Shown here: positions 36,291-45,653 of the stretch, piece after piece
How positions within the stretch are numbered: position 1 is the stretch's first letter
Layout of the letters: each line of letters opens with the position of its first letter
Origin: Paenarthrobacter sp. JL.01a
Lineage (GTDB): Bacteria; Actinomycetota; Actinomycetes; Actinomycetales; Micrococcaceae
Assembly: GCF_025452095.1 (NCBI RefSeq)
Contig: NZ_CP104877.1
Coordinates: forward strand, 3,348,001-3,412,000
DNA length: 64,000 nucleotides
Direction of reading: 5' to 3'
The notes under the pieces: model-generated
What the model saw: only the letters and a program-made list of their open reading frames with translations
The model's database searches: none
Told to the model about the DNA's origin: nothing
Made by a program: the position numbers and the translations under genes

Positions 36291-37740
36291 CCTGGAACAG
36301 CAGGCGCCTTCAGACACCTGGAGGCGCCGCTATCAACAGCGCATTCGGTTCATAGATGCGGGCGTGATCATCTGGGCTGTGATTGGAGCCTACGGTGTTC
36401 GGTTTGGGTTCAGTGACCTCGCTGACGGAAGAAGTAGGGACTTCGACTACGTGGTCCTTTCTGTCGGGCTCGTCGTCGCATGGTGGGTAATGCTCGAGTT
36501 TTGGGGCTCCCGGGAAACTAAGGTTTTCGGGGCAGGGGCAGAAGAATACAAGAGAGTAATCTCTGCATCCGGGTGGTTATTCGGATTCGTAGCAGTTCTC
36601 TCGTACGCGCTTCGCATCGATACAGCCCGCGGCTACGTGGGCTTAGCTTTTCCTGCCGGCGCGCTAGGGCTTCTGGCCGCAAGGTGGCTGATTCGCCAGC
36701 ACCTAAGCATGGAGCGGAAGAGAGGCCTTAGCAATGCCAGGGTTCTGATCGTCGGGAGTCCGCACTCCGCCCAGCACCTTGTTCAGTCGCTGAAAGGCGC
36801 TCCCGCCGCGGGATATCTTCCGGTGGCAGCTCATTTGCCCGGCGCAAATCAGGAGTCGGAATCAACCAAGCAACTTACAGTGCCGGTAACAGGGGTGCAG
36901 GATGATTTTGACTCGATTATTGCGGCAATCACCAGAACCCAGGTTGATGCAGTTGCGATCTCGGCGGGTGTTAACCTCCATCCTCGCGACCTTCGTCGAT
37001 TGGGTTGGGAGCTGGCGGCGCGGGATATTGGAATGATCCTCGCCCCAGCGCTAACTGACGTTGCTGGCCCCCGGATCCATACTCAGCCCGTGGCAGGTCT
37101 CCCACTCATCCATGTCTCTACGCCCAGGCTCACAGGCGGAAAAAGAGTTGCAAAGAGAACATTCGACATCATAATCGCCGGATTTCTCACGTTGTGCCTG
37201 TCGCCAGTTTTCGCAGTACTTGCCCTTCTGGTCAAAGCCACAAGCCCTGGCCCGGTGTTTTATCGCCAGGAGCGAATTGGACTGCATGGCACAACTTTCA
37301 ACATGCTGAAGTTCCGCTCGATGAGAGTCAACGCCGATGAGGAGCTCGAGGCTCTGCTCAAGGCACAGGGCACTAGTGACAAGCCACTCTTCAAAGTTGA
37401 GAACGATCCGCGCATCACGGGGATCGGCCGTATTCTGCGCAAGTACTCTCTTGACGAGCTCCCTCAGCTGCTCAATGTATTGGGTGGAAGCATGAGCTTG
37501 GTTGGACCTCGCCCGCAAAGACACGGGGAGGTGGCGCTGTATGACGACGCCGCTCATCGACGCCTGTATGTCAGCCCGGGCATGAGTGGCCTCTGGCAAG
37601 TCAGTGGAAGGTCCAATCTCAGCTGGGAGGAGAGCATCCGCCTCGACCTCTACTATGTCGAGAACTGGTCGCTGATGGGCGATGTCGTAATACTATTTCG
37701 AACATTCAAAGCTGTATTTGCCAGTACCGGTGCAGTCTGA
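36268..37740 (+). CDS. Undecaprenyl-phosphate sugar phosphotransferase (polyprenyl glycosylphosphotransferase)
   Basis: This 490-residue initiating transferase moves a sugar-1-phosphate to undecaprenyl phosphate. The N-terminus has about four hydrophobic segments and a nucleotide-binding-like region ([20 protein letters not shown]). The C-terminal bacterial sugar transferase domain includes [57 protein letters not shown] and SLVGPRPQ. The start overlaps the fcl end by 23 nt. It begins synthesis of the repeat unit of this locus. Confidence 0.92.
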   Translation: MSIPFAPSLEQQAPSDTWRRRYQQRIRFIDAGVIIWAVIGAYGVRFGFSDLADGRSRDFDYVVLSVGLVVAWWVMLEFWGSRETKVFGAGAEEYKRVISASGWLFGFVAVLSYALRIDTARGYVGLAFPAGALGLLAARWLIRQHLSMERKRGLSNARVLIVGSPHSAQHLVQSLKGAPAAGYLPVAAHLPGANQESESTKQLTVPVTGVQDDFDSIIAAITRTQVDAVAISAGVNLHPRDLRRLGWELAARDIGMILAPALTDVAGPRIHTQPVAGLPLIHVSTPRLTGGKRVAKRTFDIIIAGFLTLCLSPVFAVLALLVKATSPGPVFYRQERIGLHGTTFNMLKFRSMRVNADEELEALLKAQGTSDKPLFKVENDPRITGIGRILRKYSLDELPQLLNVLGGSMSLVGPRPQRHGEVALYDDAAHRRLYVSPGMSGLWQVSGRSNLSWEESIRLDLYYVENWSLMGDVVILFRTFKAVFASTGAV

Positions 37741-37785
37741 CCTCATGGACGCTCGGGAATTTCAAATATCGGGAAGGCATTTTGC

Positions 37786-39099
37786 ATGCGAATATCAGTA
37801 ATTGGGTGCGGCTACTTGGGGGCTGTACATGCTGCTTGCATGGCTAAGTTGGGACACAGTGTCGTAGGCATCGACGTCGACGAGCGCAAGATCGCCGAGC
37901 TTGCATCGGCGAAGGCACCGTTCTATGAACCAGGGCTGGAAGAACTTCTCAAGGATGTCCAGGAGACGGGCAGTCTCACATTCACAACCGACATCTCCGC
38001 GGCGGCGGGCAGCAACGTCCATTTCATCTGTGTTGGTACTCCGCAGAAGAAAGGCGAAAATGCAGCCGATCTCACCTTCGTGGATGCAGCGGTTCAGGGC
38101 CTATTGCCCTACCTAAGTTCTGGCGACGTGGTCGTCGGAAAATCAACAGTCCCCGTAGGAACAGCCTCAAGACTTGCTGGTGTCATCGGGCAATCTGAGC
38201 CTGAGGCGCACCTTGTGTGGAATCCAGAGTTCCTTCGTGAAGGCCACGCGGTATCTGACACACTTCGCCCAGACCGCTTGGTTTACGGCGTATCCGACGG
38301 TGCTGAACACAACCCATGTGTGGAAGTGCTTGACGAGGTTTATGCGATCCCATTGTCGACAGGGACTCCTCGCTTGGTCACTGATTTGCCGACAGCGGAG
38401 CTCGTCAAGACTGCTGCGAACTCGTTCCTGGCGACAAAGATCTCGTTTATCAATGCAATGGCCGAACTTTGCGACGCTGCGGGCGCGGACGTTACCCGGC
38501 TTGCCGATGCGATCGGCCTCGACGACAGGATCGGTCGCAAATTCCTCAATGCCGGGATTGGATTTGGGGGAGGTTGCCTGCCCAAAGACATCCGAGCATT
38601 CATGGCCCGAGCCGGCGAGCTCGGCGCTGATCAAGCACTTACCTTCCTCCGGGAAGTGGATGCAATCAACATGAGGCGCCGATCGCGGGTTGTGGAACTC
38701 ACTCGTGAACTTTGCGGCGATGGGCTTCTGGGTAAGCGAATAACAGTCCTCGGAGCGGCATTCAAGCCCGAGAGTGACGATGTTCGTGATTCTCCGGCGT
38801 TGAGTATCGCGGCACAGCTACAGCTCCAAGGCGCAGTGGTCACCGTGACTGATCCCAAGGCTTTAGACAACGCTGCACGTCGGTTCCCCGAACTCCAGTA
38901 CGTGCAGGATGTCGACCTGGCTTTGGAAAAGGCGGATGCAGTTTTGTTGCTGACCGAATGGACCGAATACAAGGAACTCGACCCGCATCTACTGGCAAAG
39001 TCGGTATCTGCACCAAGGATCTTGGACGGACGAAATGTGCTGGACCCTGCCAAATGGCGTTCTGCGGGCTGGCAGTACCGCGGACTTGGACGGCCGTAG
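37786..39099 (+). CDS. ugd: UDP-glucose 6-dehydrogenase family enzyme
   Basis: The 437-residue NAD-dependent enzyme oxidises UDP-glucose to UDP-glucuronate. It has ISVIGCGYLGAVHAACMAKLGH, CVGTPQKKGENAADLTFV, VVGKSTVPVGT and EFLREGHAV, with the catalytic Cys in GFGGGCLPKDIRAF. The C-terminal domain carries LGAAFKPESDDVRDSP. A related UDP-ManNAc dehydrogenase activity is possible given wecB in the locus. GGGAAGG lies 9 nt before ATG 37786. Confidence 0.9.
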   Translation: MRISVIGCGYLGAVHAACMAKLGHSVVGIDVDERKIAELASAKAPFYEPGLEELLKDVQETGSLTFTTDISAAAGSNVHFICVGTPQKKGENAADLTFVDAAVQGLLPYLSSGDVVVGKSTVPVGTASRLAGVIGQSEPEAHLVWNPEFLREGHAVSDTLRPDRLVYGVSDGAEHNPCVEVLDEVYAIPLSTGTPRLVTDLPTAELVKTAANSFLATKISFINAMAELCDAAGADVTRLADAIGLDDRIGRKFLNAGIGFGGGCLPKDIRAFMARAGELGADQALTFLREVDAINMRRRSRVVELTRELCGDGLLGKRITVLGAAFKPESDDVRDSPALSIAAQLQLQGAVVTVTDPKALDNAARRFPELQYVQDVDLALEKADAVLLLTEWTEYKELDPHLLAKSVSAPRILDGRNVLDPAKWRSAGWQYRGLGRP

Positions 39100-39102
39100 C
39101 AA

Positions 39103-40953
39103 GTGCAAATCCACAGAACCAGCCAAGGTGGCCGATCTGACCGTGCGATCAAGTCCAGAAAGAAGCCCCGACGGCGTTTGATCGCCGGTTTACTGACTCT
39201 TGCCATCGCGCTCGTGGTGCTTGCTGCCGTCGCATGGGTGAGTTCAAAAGCGACCACCGTAAAGTCAGAATTGCAGGCATCCACGAATCTGCTGCCCACA
39301 CTTAAGGCGCAAGTGGCAGCCGACGACGCCAGTGGAGCTGCACAAACGGTGGAAGCCCTCGTGCAGCACACCAGTGCGGCTCGTCAGGCGGCGAATGACC
39401 CGCTCTGGAAGTTTTCTGCGATGCTGCCTTGGTTGGGCTCAAACTTTGAGGCAGCAACTATTGTCGCTACTGCCGCTGACGATGTCGCACGGCTTGGCGC
39501 CATTCCCCTCGTGGAAACTTTCCAGTCGCTCGATTGGGAGTCCTTGGCCCCTGGTCCGGCTGGAGTGGATTTGGCTCCAATCAAAGCTGCTGCACCTCGC
39601 ATTGACGCCGCGGCACACGCTGTTAGAGAGTCTTCGAAACGCCTGGCCGCCATCGATGCCGACGGACTAATGCCCCAAATTGCAACACCTCTTACGGAGG
39701 CCCGCCAACAACTGGCCACACTCAGCGGGGAACTGGACAGCGCAGCCGACGCAACTTCGTTGGCGCCAGCGATGCTGGGTGCCGATGGACCTCGGCGCTA
39801 TCTACTGCTCATGCAGAACAACGCCGAAGCGCGAGCAACAGGTGGGATTCCAGGAGCTTTGGCCGTACTTAGCCTCGACAAAGGCCACCTAAAGCTGGAG
39901 TCACAAACAAGCGCAACAGCATTGGGTACGTTCACTCCGCCGATACCGATTGACGCTGAGCAGACAGCTATTTATAGCCCCCGTGTTGGCAAGTTCATGC
40001 AGGACGTAAACCTCACGCCCGACTTTGCAACGACGGCGAGCACGGCGCATGCCATGTGGGAGAGAAGCACAGGCGAAAAGTTGGACGGAGTCTTGTCGCT
40101 GGACCCCGTTGCTCTCAGCTTTATCTTGGAAGCTACAGGGCCAGTGACAATTTCTGACACTGCGGTTCATGGCATAAGCAGCGGACTACCGCCCCAACTG
40201 ACAGCTCAAAACGTCGTGCAGACACTGCTGTCGGATGCGTACGCCAAGATAAAGGAACCCAAATACCAGGATGCCTACTTCGCAGGCGCTGCCGGGGAGA
40301 TTTTCGGTTCCATCTCAACTGGGAAAGCTGATCCGAAAAAGCTTTTGACTGCTATCACCAAAGCAGTCGACGAACGGCGGGTCCTACTTTGGTCATCGTC
40401 CGCAACGTATCAGAACACAATTGCTCAATACGCCGTTGGGGGACTCATCTCAGGACCCGCGGTCTCGCCCGCCGAGTTCGGGGTCTACTTCAACGACGGT
40501 ACCGGAGCCAAAATGGACTACTGGATCAAGCGCACGACGCAAGTCGTCAAAGATTGCACCCGTGACGGATATCGTGAGGTCTCCATCAGGGTGACGAGTA
40601 CTAATCAGGCACCGGCAGATGCTGGCACATCACTGCCTGATTACGTCACCGGAGGCGGGAAGTTCGGGGTTCCGGCGGGGACCGTACAAACCAATGTCGT
40701 CGCCTACGGGCCGGTGTTCTCAAATATTGACACTGTTGTCAAAGACGGCGAAAACATACCGTTCGCCGCTCAGCGTCATAGCGACCGCGCTGTAGGAACT
40801 TCCACTATCCGACTTGCACCGGGACAAAGCGCGAGCCTTGACTTCACGTTCGGCCATATAGTCCAGCATGCCGACCCGAAGCTGGTTGTCACGCCTACTA
40901 CACAGCGGATTGCGGACGTTGTCCAAGCCCCGTCGCCAGCAAGCTGTGAATAG
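39103..40953 (+). CDS. DUF4012 domain membrane-anchored protein
   Basis: The 616-residue protein has a basic N-terminus and one membrane helix (IAGLLTLAIALVVLAAVAWV); the rest is probably outside the cell. A coiled-coil-like region follows (about 50-220), then the DUF4012 core with YLLLMQNNAEARATGGIPGA, ALLSLDPVALSFILEATGPV-like sequence and DAYAKIKEPKYQDAYFAGAA. DUF4012 proteins are frequent in actinobacterial polysaccharide loci and resemble LytR-type envelope proteins in context, but no reaction is known. GTG 39103 is 3 nt after ugd, so the genes are probably cotranscribed. Confidence 0.82.
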   Translation: MQIHRTSQGGRSDRAIKSRKKPRRRLIAGLLTLAIALVVLAAVAWVSSKATTVKSELQASTNLLPTLKAQVAADDASGAAQTVEALVQHTSAARQAANDPLWKFSAMLPWLGSNFEAATIVATAADDVARLGAIPLVETFQSLDWESLAPGPAGVDLAPIKAAAPRIDAAAHAVRESSKRLAAIDADGLMPQIATPLTEARQQLATLSGELDSAADATSLAPAMLGADGPRRYLLLMQNNAEARATGGIPGALAVLSLDKGHLKLESQTSATALGTFTPPIPIDAEQTAIYSPRVGKFMQDVNLTPDFATTASTAHAMWERSTGEKLDGVLSLDPVALSFILEATGPVTISDTAVHGISSGLPPQLTAQNVVQTLLSDAYAKIKEPKYQDAYFAGAAGEIFGSISTGKADPKKLLTAITKAVDERRVLLWSSSATYQNTIAQYAVGGLISGPAVSPAEFGVYFNDGTGAKMDYWIKRTTQVVKDCTRDGYREVSIRVTSTNQAPADAGTSLPDYVTGGGKFGVPAGTVQTNVVAYGPVFSNIDTVVKDGENIPFAAQRHSDRAVGTSTIRLAPGQSASLDFTFGHIVQHADPKLVVTPTTQRIADVVQAPSPASCE

Positions 40954-41126
40954 GAAAAGGCCACAGTGTTAATCCTTTGTAACGGGAGTGGATTTTCTTT
41001 GCCGGGAGCATCCAATAAATGGTAGGTTCTACGTGGGCAGCACATGAGATTTCACTTACGGTCTTCGTAGGGTCTCGGAAATCTCCAATACCACGTCGTA
41101 CCATCAAGGTCTCAGGGGGGACAAAC

Positions 41127-41753
41127 ATGAGGAAATCTCTTGCAGCGCTTACGCTTGCAGGCTCCATCGCACTTCTCGGCGCAGTTCCGGCTGTCGCAAA
41201 CAACGCCAACTACCCGGCGCCAAACACCAGTGTCGCCGTCTCCGATGCCTCTGTGGCACCCGGCGAAGCTTTCGTCTTCAGCGGCACGGGCTTCACTCCG
41301 AATGAAGGCATCACTATCACGGTGACGCCGACGGGAACGCCCGCCGCTAGCGGTGGCAGCGTCTCCGCCGGAAGCCTTGCTGTATCTGCCCGCATCCCGC
41401 TGGCTCCGTCTCAGCTTGGGGCGACGGCCGACGGAAATGGAGCGTTCTCGGCTCCGATCGCGATCAACGAACCGGGCACGTATTCCATCACTGCTACAGG
41501 TAACTTGTCTGGCAAGACCGTCGGACCGGTAACCGTAGTCGTTGGTGGCGCTGCACTCTCCAACACTGGCGGCAACGCTGGTACGGGGACCGGAACCGGC
41601 CTGGCTAACACGGGTGGAGTTCCGCTGGCAAACACCGGCGCTGACTCAAGCCTTATCCTGTGGTCACTTGTAGGTGCAGGCGCTTTGGCCGCCGGCACGG
41701 CCTCGGTCGTGGTGGCTCGCCGCCGCGCTACTAAGGGCGAGGTTTCTGCCTAG
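41127..41753 (+). CDS. Secreted wall-anchored protein with LANTG sorting signals
   Basis: The 208-residue protein has a signal peptide (MRKSLAALTLAGSIALLG to AVA) and an Ig-like or PKD-like central region (SVAPGEAFVFSGTGFTPNEG). Three NTG motifs follow, LSNTGG, GLANTGG and PLANTGA, then a membrane helix (LILWSLVGAGALAAGTASVVV) and RRRATKGE. LANTG plus helix plus basic tail is a sortase E type signal. ATG 41127 has GGGGGG 6 nt upstream. It lies within the polysaccharide locus and ends at a strong terminator. The function is unknown; a surface structural role is likely. Confidence 0.78.
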   Translation: MRKSLAALTLAGSIALLGAVPAVANNANYPAPNTSVAVSDASVAPGEAFVFSGTGFTPNEGITITVTPTGTPAASGGSVSAGSLAVSARIPLAPSQLGATADGNGAFSAPIAINEPGTYSITATGNLSGKTVGPVTVVVGGAALSNTGGNAGTGTGTGLANTGGVPLANTGADSSLILWSLVGAGALAAGTASVVVARRRATKGEVSA

Positions 41754-41772
41754 TAACAGGCTCTGAACCACT

Positions 41773-41815
41773 TAGGGTGGGTTGCCAGCATTTATGTTGT
41801 TGGCAACCCACCCTA
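41773..41815 (+). terminator. Strong intrinsic terminator after LANTG gene
   Basis: TAGGGTGGGTTGCCA (41773-41787) pairs perfectly with TGGCAACCCACCCTA (41801-41815) over a 13-nt loop, followed by TTTGT. It closes the transcription unit ending at 41753. Confidence 0.88.
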
Positions 41816-41841
41816 TTTGTATCCGAGGTTTGCACTAAGCT

Positions 41842-42360
41842 GTGACGGACGTATCGAAATATGCATCGAAACTCGCCGCGCGGTTCGCAAGGATGCCAAA
41901 CCCGAAACTTATCCAACACCTGAGGTGGCGCTTGAAAAGGACAGTCGTCTGGAGACTTGCGATTGTCGGATACATAGCGTGCATCCTGGTAGTTGCCTTT
42001 TGGCCAACTCCGGTCGACAAACCCATTCACGGCACCCTTACGGCCATTCTGGACTACTTGCACCATCGCGGCGTACCCGCTTGGCTGAGCTACAGTTTCG
42101 TGGAAGCGTTAGCCAACGTCGTTCTTTTCGTACCGTTAGGACTAATCTTCGCGGTCACTTTCCGAGCTCAAGCTTGGTGGAAACTAGCGGGCCTAGCTTC
42201 GTTAGCATCCATCACCGTGGAACTGGGGCAGTTGCTATTTCTGACGGCCCGTTTTGCAAGTTTCCTGGATGTAGTCACTAACACTTCTGGTGCCGTCATA
42301 GGGATTGCGGTTGCCAGAACAGCCTCCAAAAGGCGGAGCTCAGCAGCAAACAATCGCTAG
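41842..42360 (+). CDS. VanZ-like membrane protein
   Basis: The 172-residue protein has about four hydrophobic segments and VanZ family features: the first helix VGYIACILVVAFWPTPV, EALANVVLFVPLGLIFA, TVELGQLLFLTARFASFLDVVTNTSGAVIG. VanZ-like proteins are membrane proteins of unclear biochemistry, named from teicoplanin resistance, and often lie near cell-wall or polysaccharide genes. The start at GTG 41842 is not well supported; ATG 41893 is an alternative. Confidence 0.75.
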   Translation: MTDVSKYASKLAARFARMPNPKLIQHLRWRLKRTVVWRLAIVGYIACILVVAFWPTPVDKPIHGTLTAILDYLHHRGVPAWLSYSFVEALANVVLFVPLGLIFAVTFRAQAWWKLAGLASLASITVELGQLLFLTARFASFLDVVTNTSGAVIGIAVARTASKRRSSAANNR

Positions 42361-42866
42361 GTTGAGCCCACGGAACAGTTGTTGCAGATCGGCGAATGGC
42401 TTGAATCCAGTCATACTGCCGCTAAGTTTCAAGTGTCCGGCGACTGCCAGCGCAGGAAGCGGGAGCCGATGGTATCCGTATGACCGAACCAGCCCACAAG
42501 CGTGACGTTATTCCTTCTTGCAAGCGCACAAACACAGGAATCGATAGACAGTTGCCTTACTATGGAGTGGGGCTGCCCACAGCAAGCTGCCCAAACTCGT
42601 TGTGGGCAGCCCTCAACAAACAGCTCAAGCAAGACACAAGAGCGTTACTGAGCGAAGCTGGCTTCCATTGCAGGTCACAACCGAACACATGATCCGTGCA
42701 GAGTGATTCCCGGAACTTATACAGTGAGTTCATCCTTCCGATATTGAGAATTCACCGGCGGCTAGACGAATGACGTCCACATGGAGCCGCTTTGAGTGAC
42801 CGCGGTCGAGGATAGGGACTGCGAGGTTACCTTAGTGCAATTCCAATTTTTTTTGGGGGGGGGGAA
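42361..42866. other. Intergenic region, no convincing gene
   Basis: No open frame here has a credible protein. The stretch contains a 12-bp inverted repeat at 42570-42612 and ends with the homopolymer run T8G10 at 42847-42864. Base composition is less GC-rich than the flanks of the locus. Confidence 0.5.
42570..42612. terminator. Long hairpin in intergenic region
   Basis: GGGCTGCCCACA (42570-42581) pairs perfectly with TGTGGGCAGCCC (42601-42612) over a 19-nt loop. It lies about 210 nt after the VanZ-like stop. There is no U-tract; it could be a terminator or the end of a lost element. Confidence 0.4.
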
Positions 42867-43034
42867 ATGCCCAAGTACATAATCGATGAGGGCCTGGAAA
42901 GCGAAGAAATAATTGTTGCGGCAAGCGTGATAGAAGGAAACATTCAGTGGTGGTTTTATGACGCGTACAACCGAACGCAGGCGACGCGCCTCAGGAGCCA
43001 CGTTCGCACGGTTCGTGAGTCGAGCAGCCCATGA
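42867..43034 (+). CDS. Possible 55-residue protein with T8G10 leader
   Basis: ATG 42867 is preceded by ten G and two A residues, so the G tract sits where a ribosome-binding site would be. The product MPKYIIDEGLESEEIIVAAS, then VIEGNIQWWFYDAYNRTQAT, ends with RLRSHVRTVRESSSP. It has no signal peptide or known motif; it has an acidic start, an aromatic centre (QWWFYDAY) and a basic tail. No homology is claimed. Position and composition make it a candidate gene only. Confidence 0.4.
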   Translation: MPKYIIDEGLESEEIIVAASVIEGNIQWWFYDAYNRTQATRLRSHVRTVRESSSP

Positions 43035-43272
43035 GTCGACGGCAATCACACAAGGTGACCGGAGGGCGCAGATGACAGCAGGCCGCCAGAGAGCATGACC
43101 GCCTTCAGTGTCGAAGCAGAGACGGACTTTAACCTCACACCTCGGCGATTCGATGGCGTCTTAAGTGAGGGGACAAGCAACAGAATGTCCCGGAGAGTAC
43201 TCCGATCTATCGTTGCAGCTGACCGCCGATCTAGTAACATCGGGCCATACAGATTAATCGGATGAGGGAAAA

Positions 43273-44658
43273 GTGCGCGCGAAATTAGGGACACTGGCCA
43301 TAGGGACTCTGTGCCTCGTCATCGTGGCAATTGCCGTTGTTACGTCACTTTTAGCTGTAGCCGCCGTCGTTGGACTAGTCACCATCATTGTGATATGGAC
43401 CCTGAAACCGAAGCTCACGGCACCCGCTATTGCCATAGTCGGGATGCTATTTGTTCGCCCAAACATTTGGGGCGAACTCTACACAAACATCGGCCTGGGA
43501 TTGTTTCTTCTCGCAGCGATTGTCGCACTCATACAGGACGGTGGACGCCTGACTTTTGTCGGGAAAGAGTACCGGCCTTTGCGGAGCCCGCTATTCTGGA
43601 CGACTCTCGCCTACCTGTGGCTTCTTGTGAGGGCCAGCTTCCAAGGGCTTGACACTGTGGCCCAGAGTCTCGGGGGATATGCCAGTATGGCAGCCTGTGT
43701 CCTAGCTGTCCTTCTCATTGTTGGGGACAGCGACAGGCGCGATTTCTTGGTGAAGGGCTTTGTCGTTGCTGTAATCGCGGTGTCGGGATCCTACGCAGTA
43801 ACAGTTGCCCTTTGGGTCATCATTGGGGTCGGAAACGGCAGTCTGGGCACCATGCTCGTCGGCAGCTGGCCCGATCCGCAGCCAGTGTACTTCCCCTTCA
43901 CCACTACAGTAGCCACTCAGCCTATATTCGGCCTTGCGGTGCCGCGATTCGTCGGATTTGGGCGGGAACCTGGCTGGATGGCTATGTACGGAGCTGTTGC
44001 CTTCTTCTTGCTTCCGCTTGTCGGCTGGCGAAGCAAAATCGTCAAGGCGATTATTGTTGTGGCCATACTCGGCACCGTGTCAACAGCCGGATTCGGCGTC
44101 TTGATCATCTGCATTGCCCTGCAGTTCACATTTGGTCTTCGGTCGAAAACCACCTTGGGTCGCTTCATTCGTGTGTGCTTTGGCCTCGCGCTACTTGCCG
44201 GCGCAATTTGGGCTGCGTTTTATGCTCCCGTACTTGGTTTCGGAGCAAAGGGTGAGCAGAATGGCATCTCACTCTCGGAGCGTTCCGCTGCGACGAACGC
44301 AGGAATCTGGGCACTGTTCCATGACCCCTTTTCGGGCGGCACAGCGGCTCAAAAGGTGGGGGCTGTCAACCTTGTAGCGGCCGTTGCTGCCTACGGGGTT
44401 CCCTTCTCAGTAGCGATGGGATTGGCCGTTAGCGCCCCCATGCTTAGGCACCCCAACCGTTACCGCCTTATGCCAATCTCTGCTGCGCTGTTCTCCACGC
44501 TTCTGATGTCCCAGCCAGCATTGGACTCCACCTGGGTTTTCGCATTGGCTTCCCTCGGAGCGGCAGCTGCCCTCAAAACACCGGACAGCCGACCGAATCA
44601 AGATTTACGACCCAATGTGCCGCTTAGAATCCCTCGTGCACGCTACGCCAAGCTTTAG
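43273..44658 (+). CDS. O-antigen ligase/polymerase-like (Wzy) membrane protein
   Basis: The 461-residue protein has about ten or more hydrophobic helices and a large loop, like O-antigen polymerases and ligases (Wzy_C). The typical stretch FGREPGWMAMYGAVAFFLLP lies in the centre and is followed by a run of helices. It probably polymerises repeat units made by the enzymes of this locus. GTG 43273 has GAGGG upstream. It has its own upstream region of about 240 nt. Confidence 0.78.
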   Translation: MRAKLGTLAIGTLCLVIVAIAVVTSLLAVAAVVGLVTIIVIWTLKPKLTAPAIAIVGMLFVRPNIWGELYTNIGLGLFLLAAIVALIQDGGRLTFVGKEYRPLRSPLFWTTLAYLWLLVRASFQGLDTVAQSLGGYASMAACVLAVLLIVGDSDRRDFLVKGFVVAVIAVSGSYAVTVALWVIIGVGNGSLGTMLVGSWPDPQPVYFPFTTTVATQPIFGLAVPRFVGFGREPGWMAMYGAVAFFLLPLVGWRSKIVKAIIVVAILGTVSTAGFGVLIICIALQFTFGLRSKTTLGRFIRVCFGLALLAGAIWAAFYAPVLGFGAKGEQNGISLSERSAATNAGIWALFHDPFSGGTAAQKVGAVNLVAAVAAYGVPFSVAMGLAVSAPMLRHPNRYRLMPISAALFSTLLMSQPALDSTWVFALASLGAAAALKTPDSRPNQDLRPNVPLRIPRARYAKL

Positions 44659-44980
44659 CCGGCGCAGACGACTTACCCGAGCAGTTTCGCCAGTGCCAAT
44701 TTCAAGACGTATGTCTCGCTGCACGCCTCGGCCGTAGCGGACGAAAAGCGGAGACGGATCCAGATCGTCTGCAATCTACATCGGGCACCGAAACCGTGAG
44801 AAGTCATCATGACGCCGCATCGACTCGCAAAAACGGTTTCTCGGAGTTCGCATTTCCTTGGAAAGGGGGCGCGGGACGCCCGCCCAGAAGCTGAATAACT
44901 CCGGGTTGTCACAAAGCAAGTTGTACCTTCAAGTGCCCCTATACTGACTTGACTTGACATTTCGAATCATGGGGGCATTT
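44659..44980. other. Intergenic region before SGNH hydrolase
   Basis: These 322 bases separate the Wzy-like gene from the first SGNH gene. I found no credible protein, RNA or repeat. The last 12 bases provide the ribosome-binding site (GGGGGCATTT) of the next gene. Confidence 0.5.
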
Positions 44981-45604
44981 ATGGGGGGACTCGTCGCGGT
45001 TGGCGACAGCATTGTGAATGGACACGGGGATAGCATGGCCGGAGTGCCAGCGCTGGGCTGGCCGCAATGGCTTGCCGACTCTTTGGGGCTTTCCTACACG
45101 CGCTACGGACTTGGCGGGGCTACATCATCCGTGATCGTGGACAAGCTACTGCCGCGGGTTCGGACGCGGTATGCAGTGGGTGTGCTCAACATGGGGACGA
45201 ACGATGCACTCGGAAAATGGGATGCCACCGTCTTTGAGCAGAATTTCGGCCTTGCCGCTGAGACGCTAGTCTCGCATTGCGACAAGGTATTGGCTCTCAC
45301 AGTCCCGGTCTCCGCAGAGGCCACGGAGATCATCCGCCGCGTGGCGGCTGATCTCGGTGTGCTTGTGATTGACGCGGAGGTGCGCGGCCCGCGCCTACTA
45401 AAGCCGGATGGGGTGCACCCAACCGCCCTTGGCCACCTCGCGATTGCCGATCGCGCGGCTGAGGCTCTCGGTGCGCAGCTACCGTCTGGGTCTGCGGTCC
45501 AGCAAGGGCAAGGTCGGCTTGGGGCCGGTTACCATCTAGGTTATGCGGTGGGCTCATCCCGTAGTGCCATGCGAAAAGTAGCGAAGCTGGCTCTACGTCG
45601 CTAG
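44981..45604 (+). CDS. SGNH/GDSL-family hydrolase (esterase), cytoplasmic form
   Basis: The 207-residue protein has the SGNH blocks: block I VAVGDSIVNGHGD with the nucleophile Ser, a block II Gly in YGLGGATS, block III NMGTNDALGKW and block V PDGVHPTALGH with Asp/His. No signal peptide is seen. Members are acyl or acetyl esterases; a role in trimming acetyl groups of surface sugars is inferred from context. ATG 44981 follows GGGGGC closely. Confidence 0.82.
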   Translation: MGGLVAVGDSIVNGHGDSMAGVPALGWPQWLADSLGLSYTRYGLGGATSSVIVDKLLPRVRTRYAVGVLNMGTNDALGKWDATVFEQNFGLAAETLVSHCDKVLALTVPVSAEATEIIRRVAADLGVLVIDAEVRGPRLLKPDGVHPTALGHLAIADRAAEALGAQLPSGSAVQQGQGRLGAGYHLGYAVGSSRSAMRKVAKLALRR

Positions 45605-45653
45605 GACGTAGAATGACCTTTGACATTGTGCGGCTTGTGAAAAATGGGGGACC

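Noticed and set aside
42762..43049. A 95-codon minus-strand frame over the T8G10 tract
   Set aside because: It reads through the homopolymers (FPPPKKNWN) and has no ribosome-binding site; the plus-strand 55-residue ORF is more credible.
44673..44960. A 95-codon minus-strand frame in an intergenic gap
   Set aside because: No start signal, low-quality composition and no recognisable motif.
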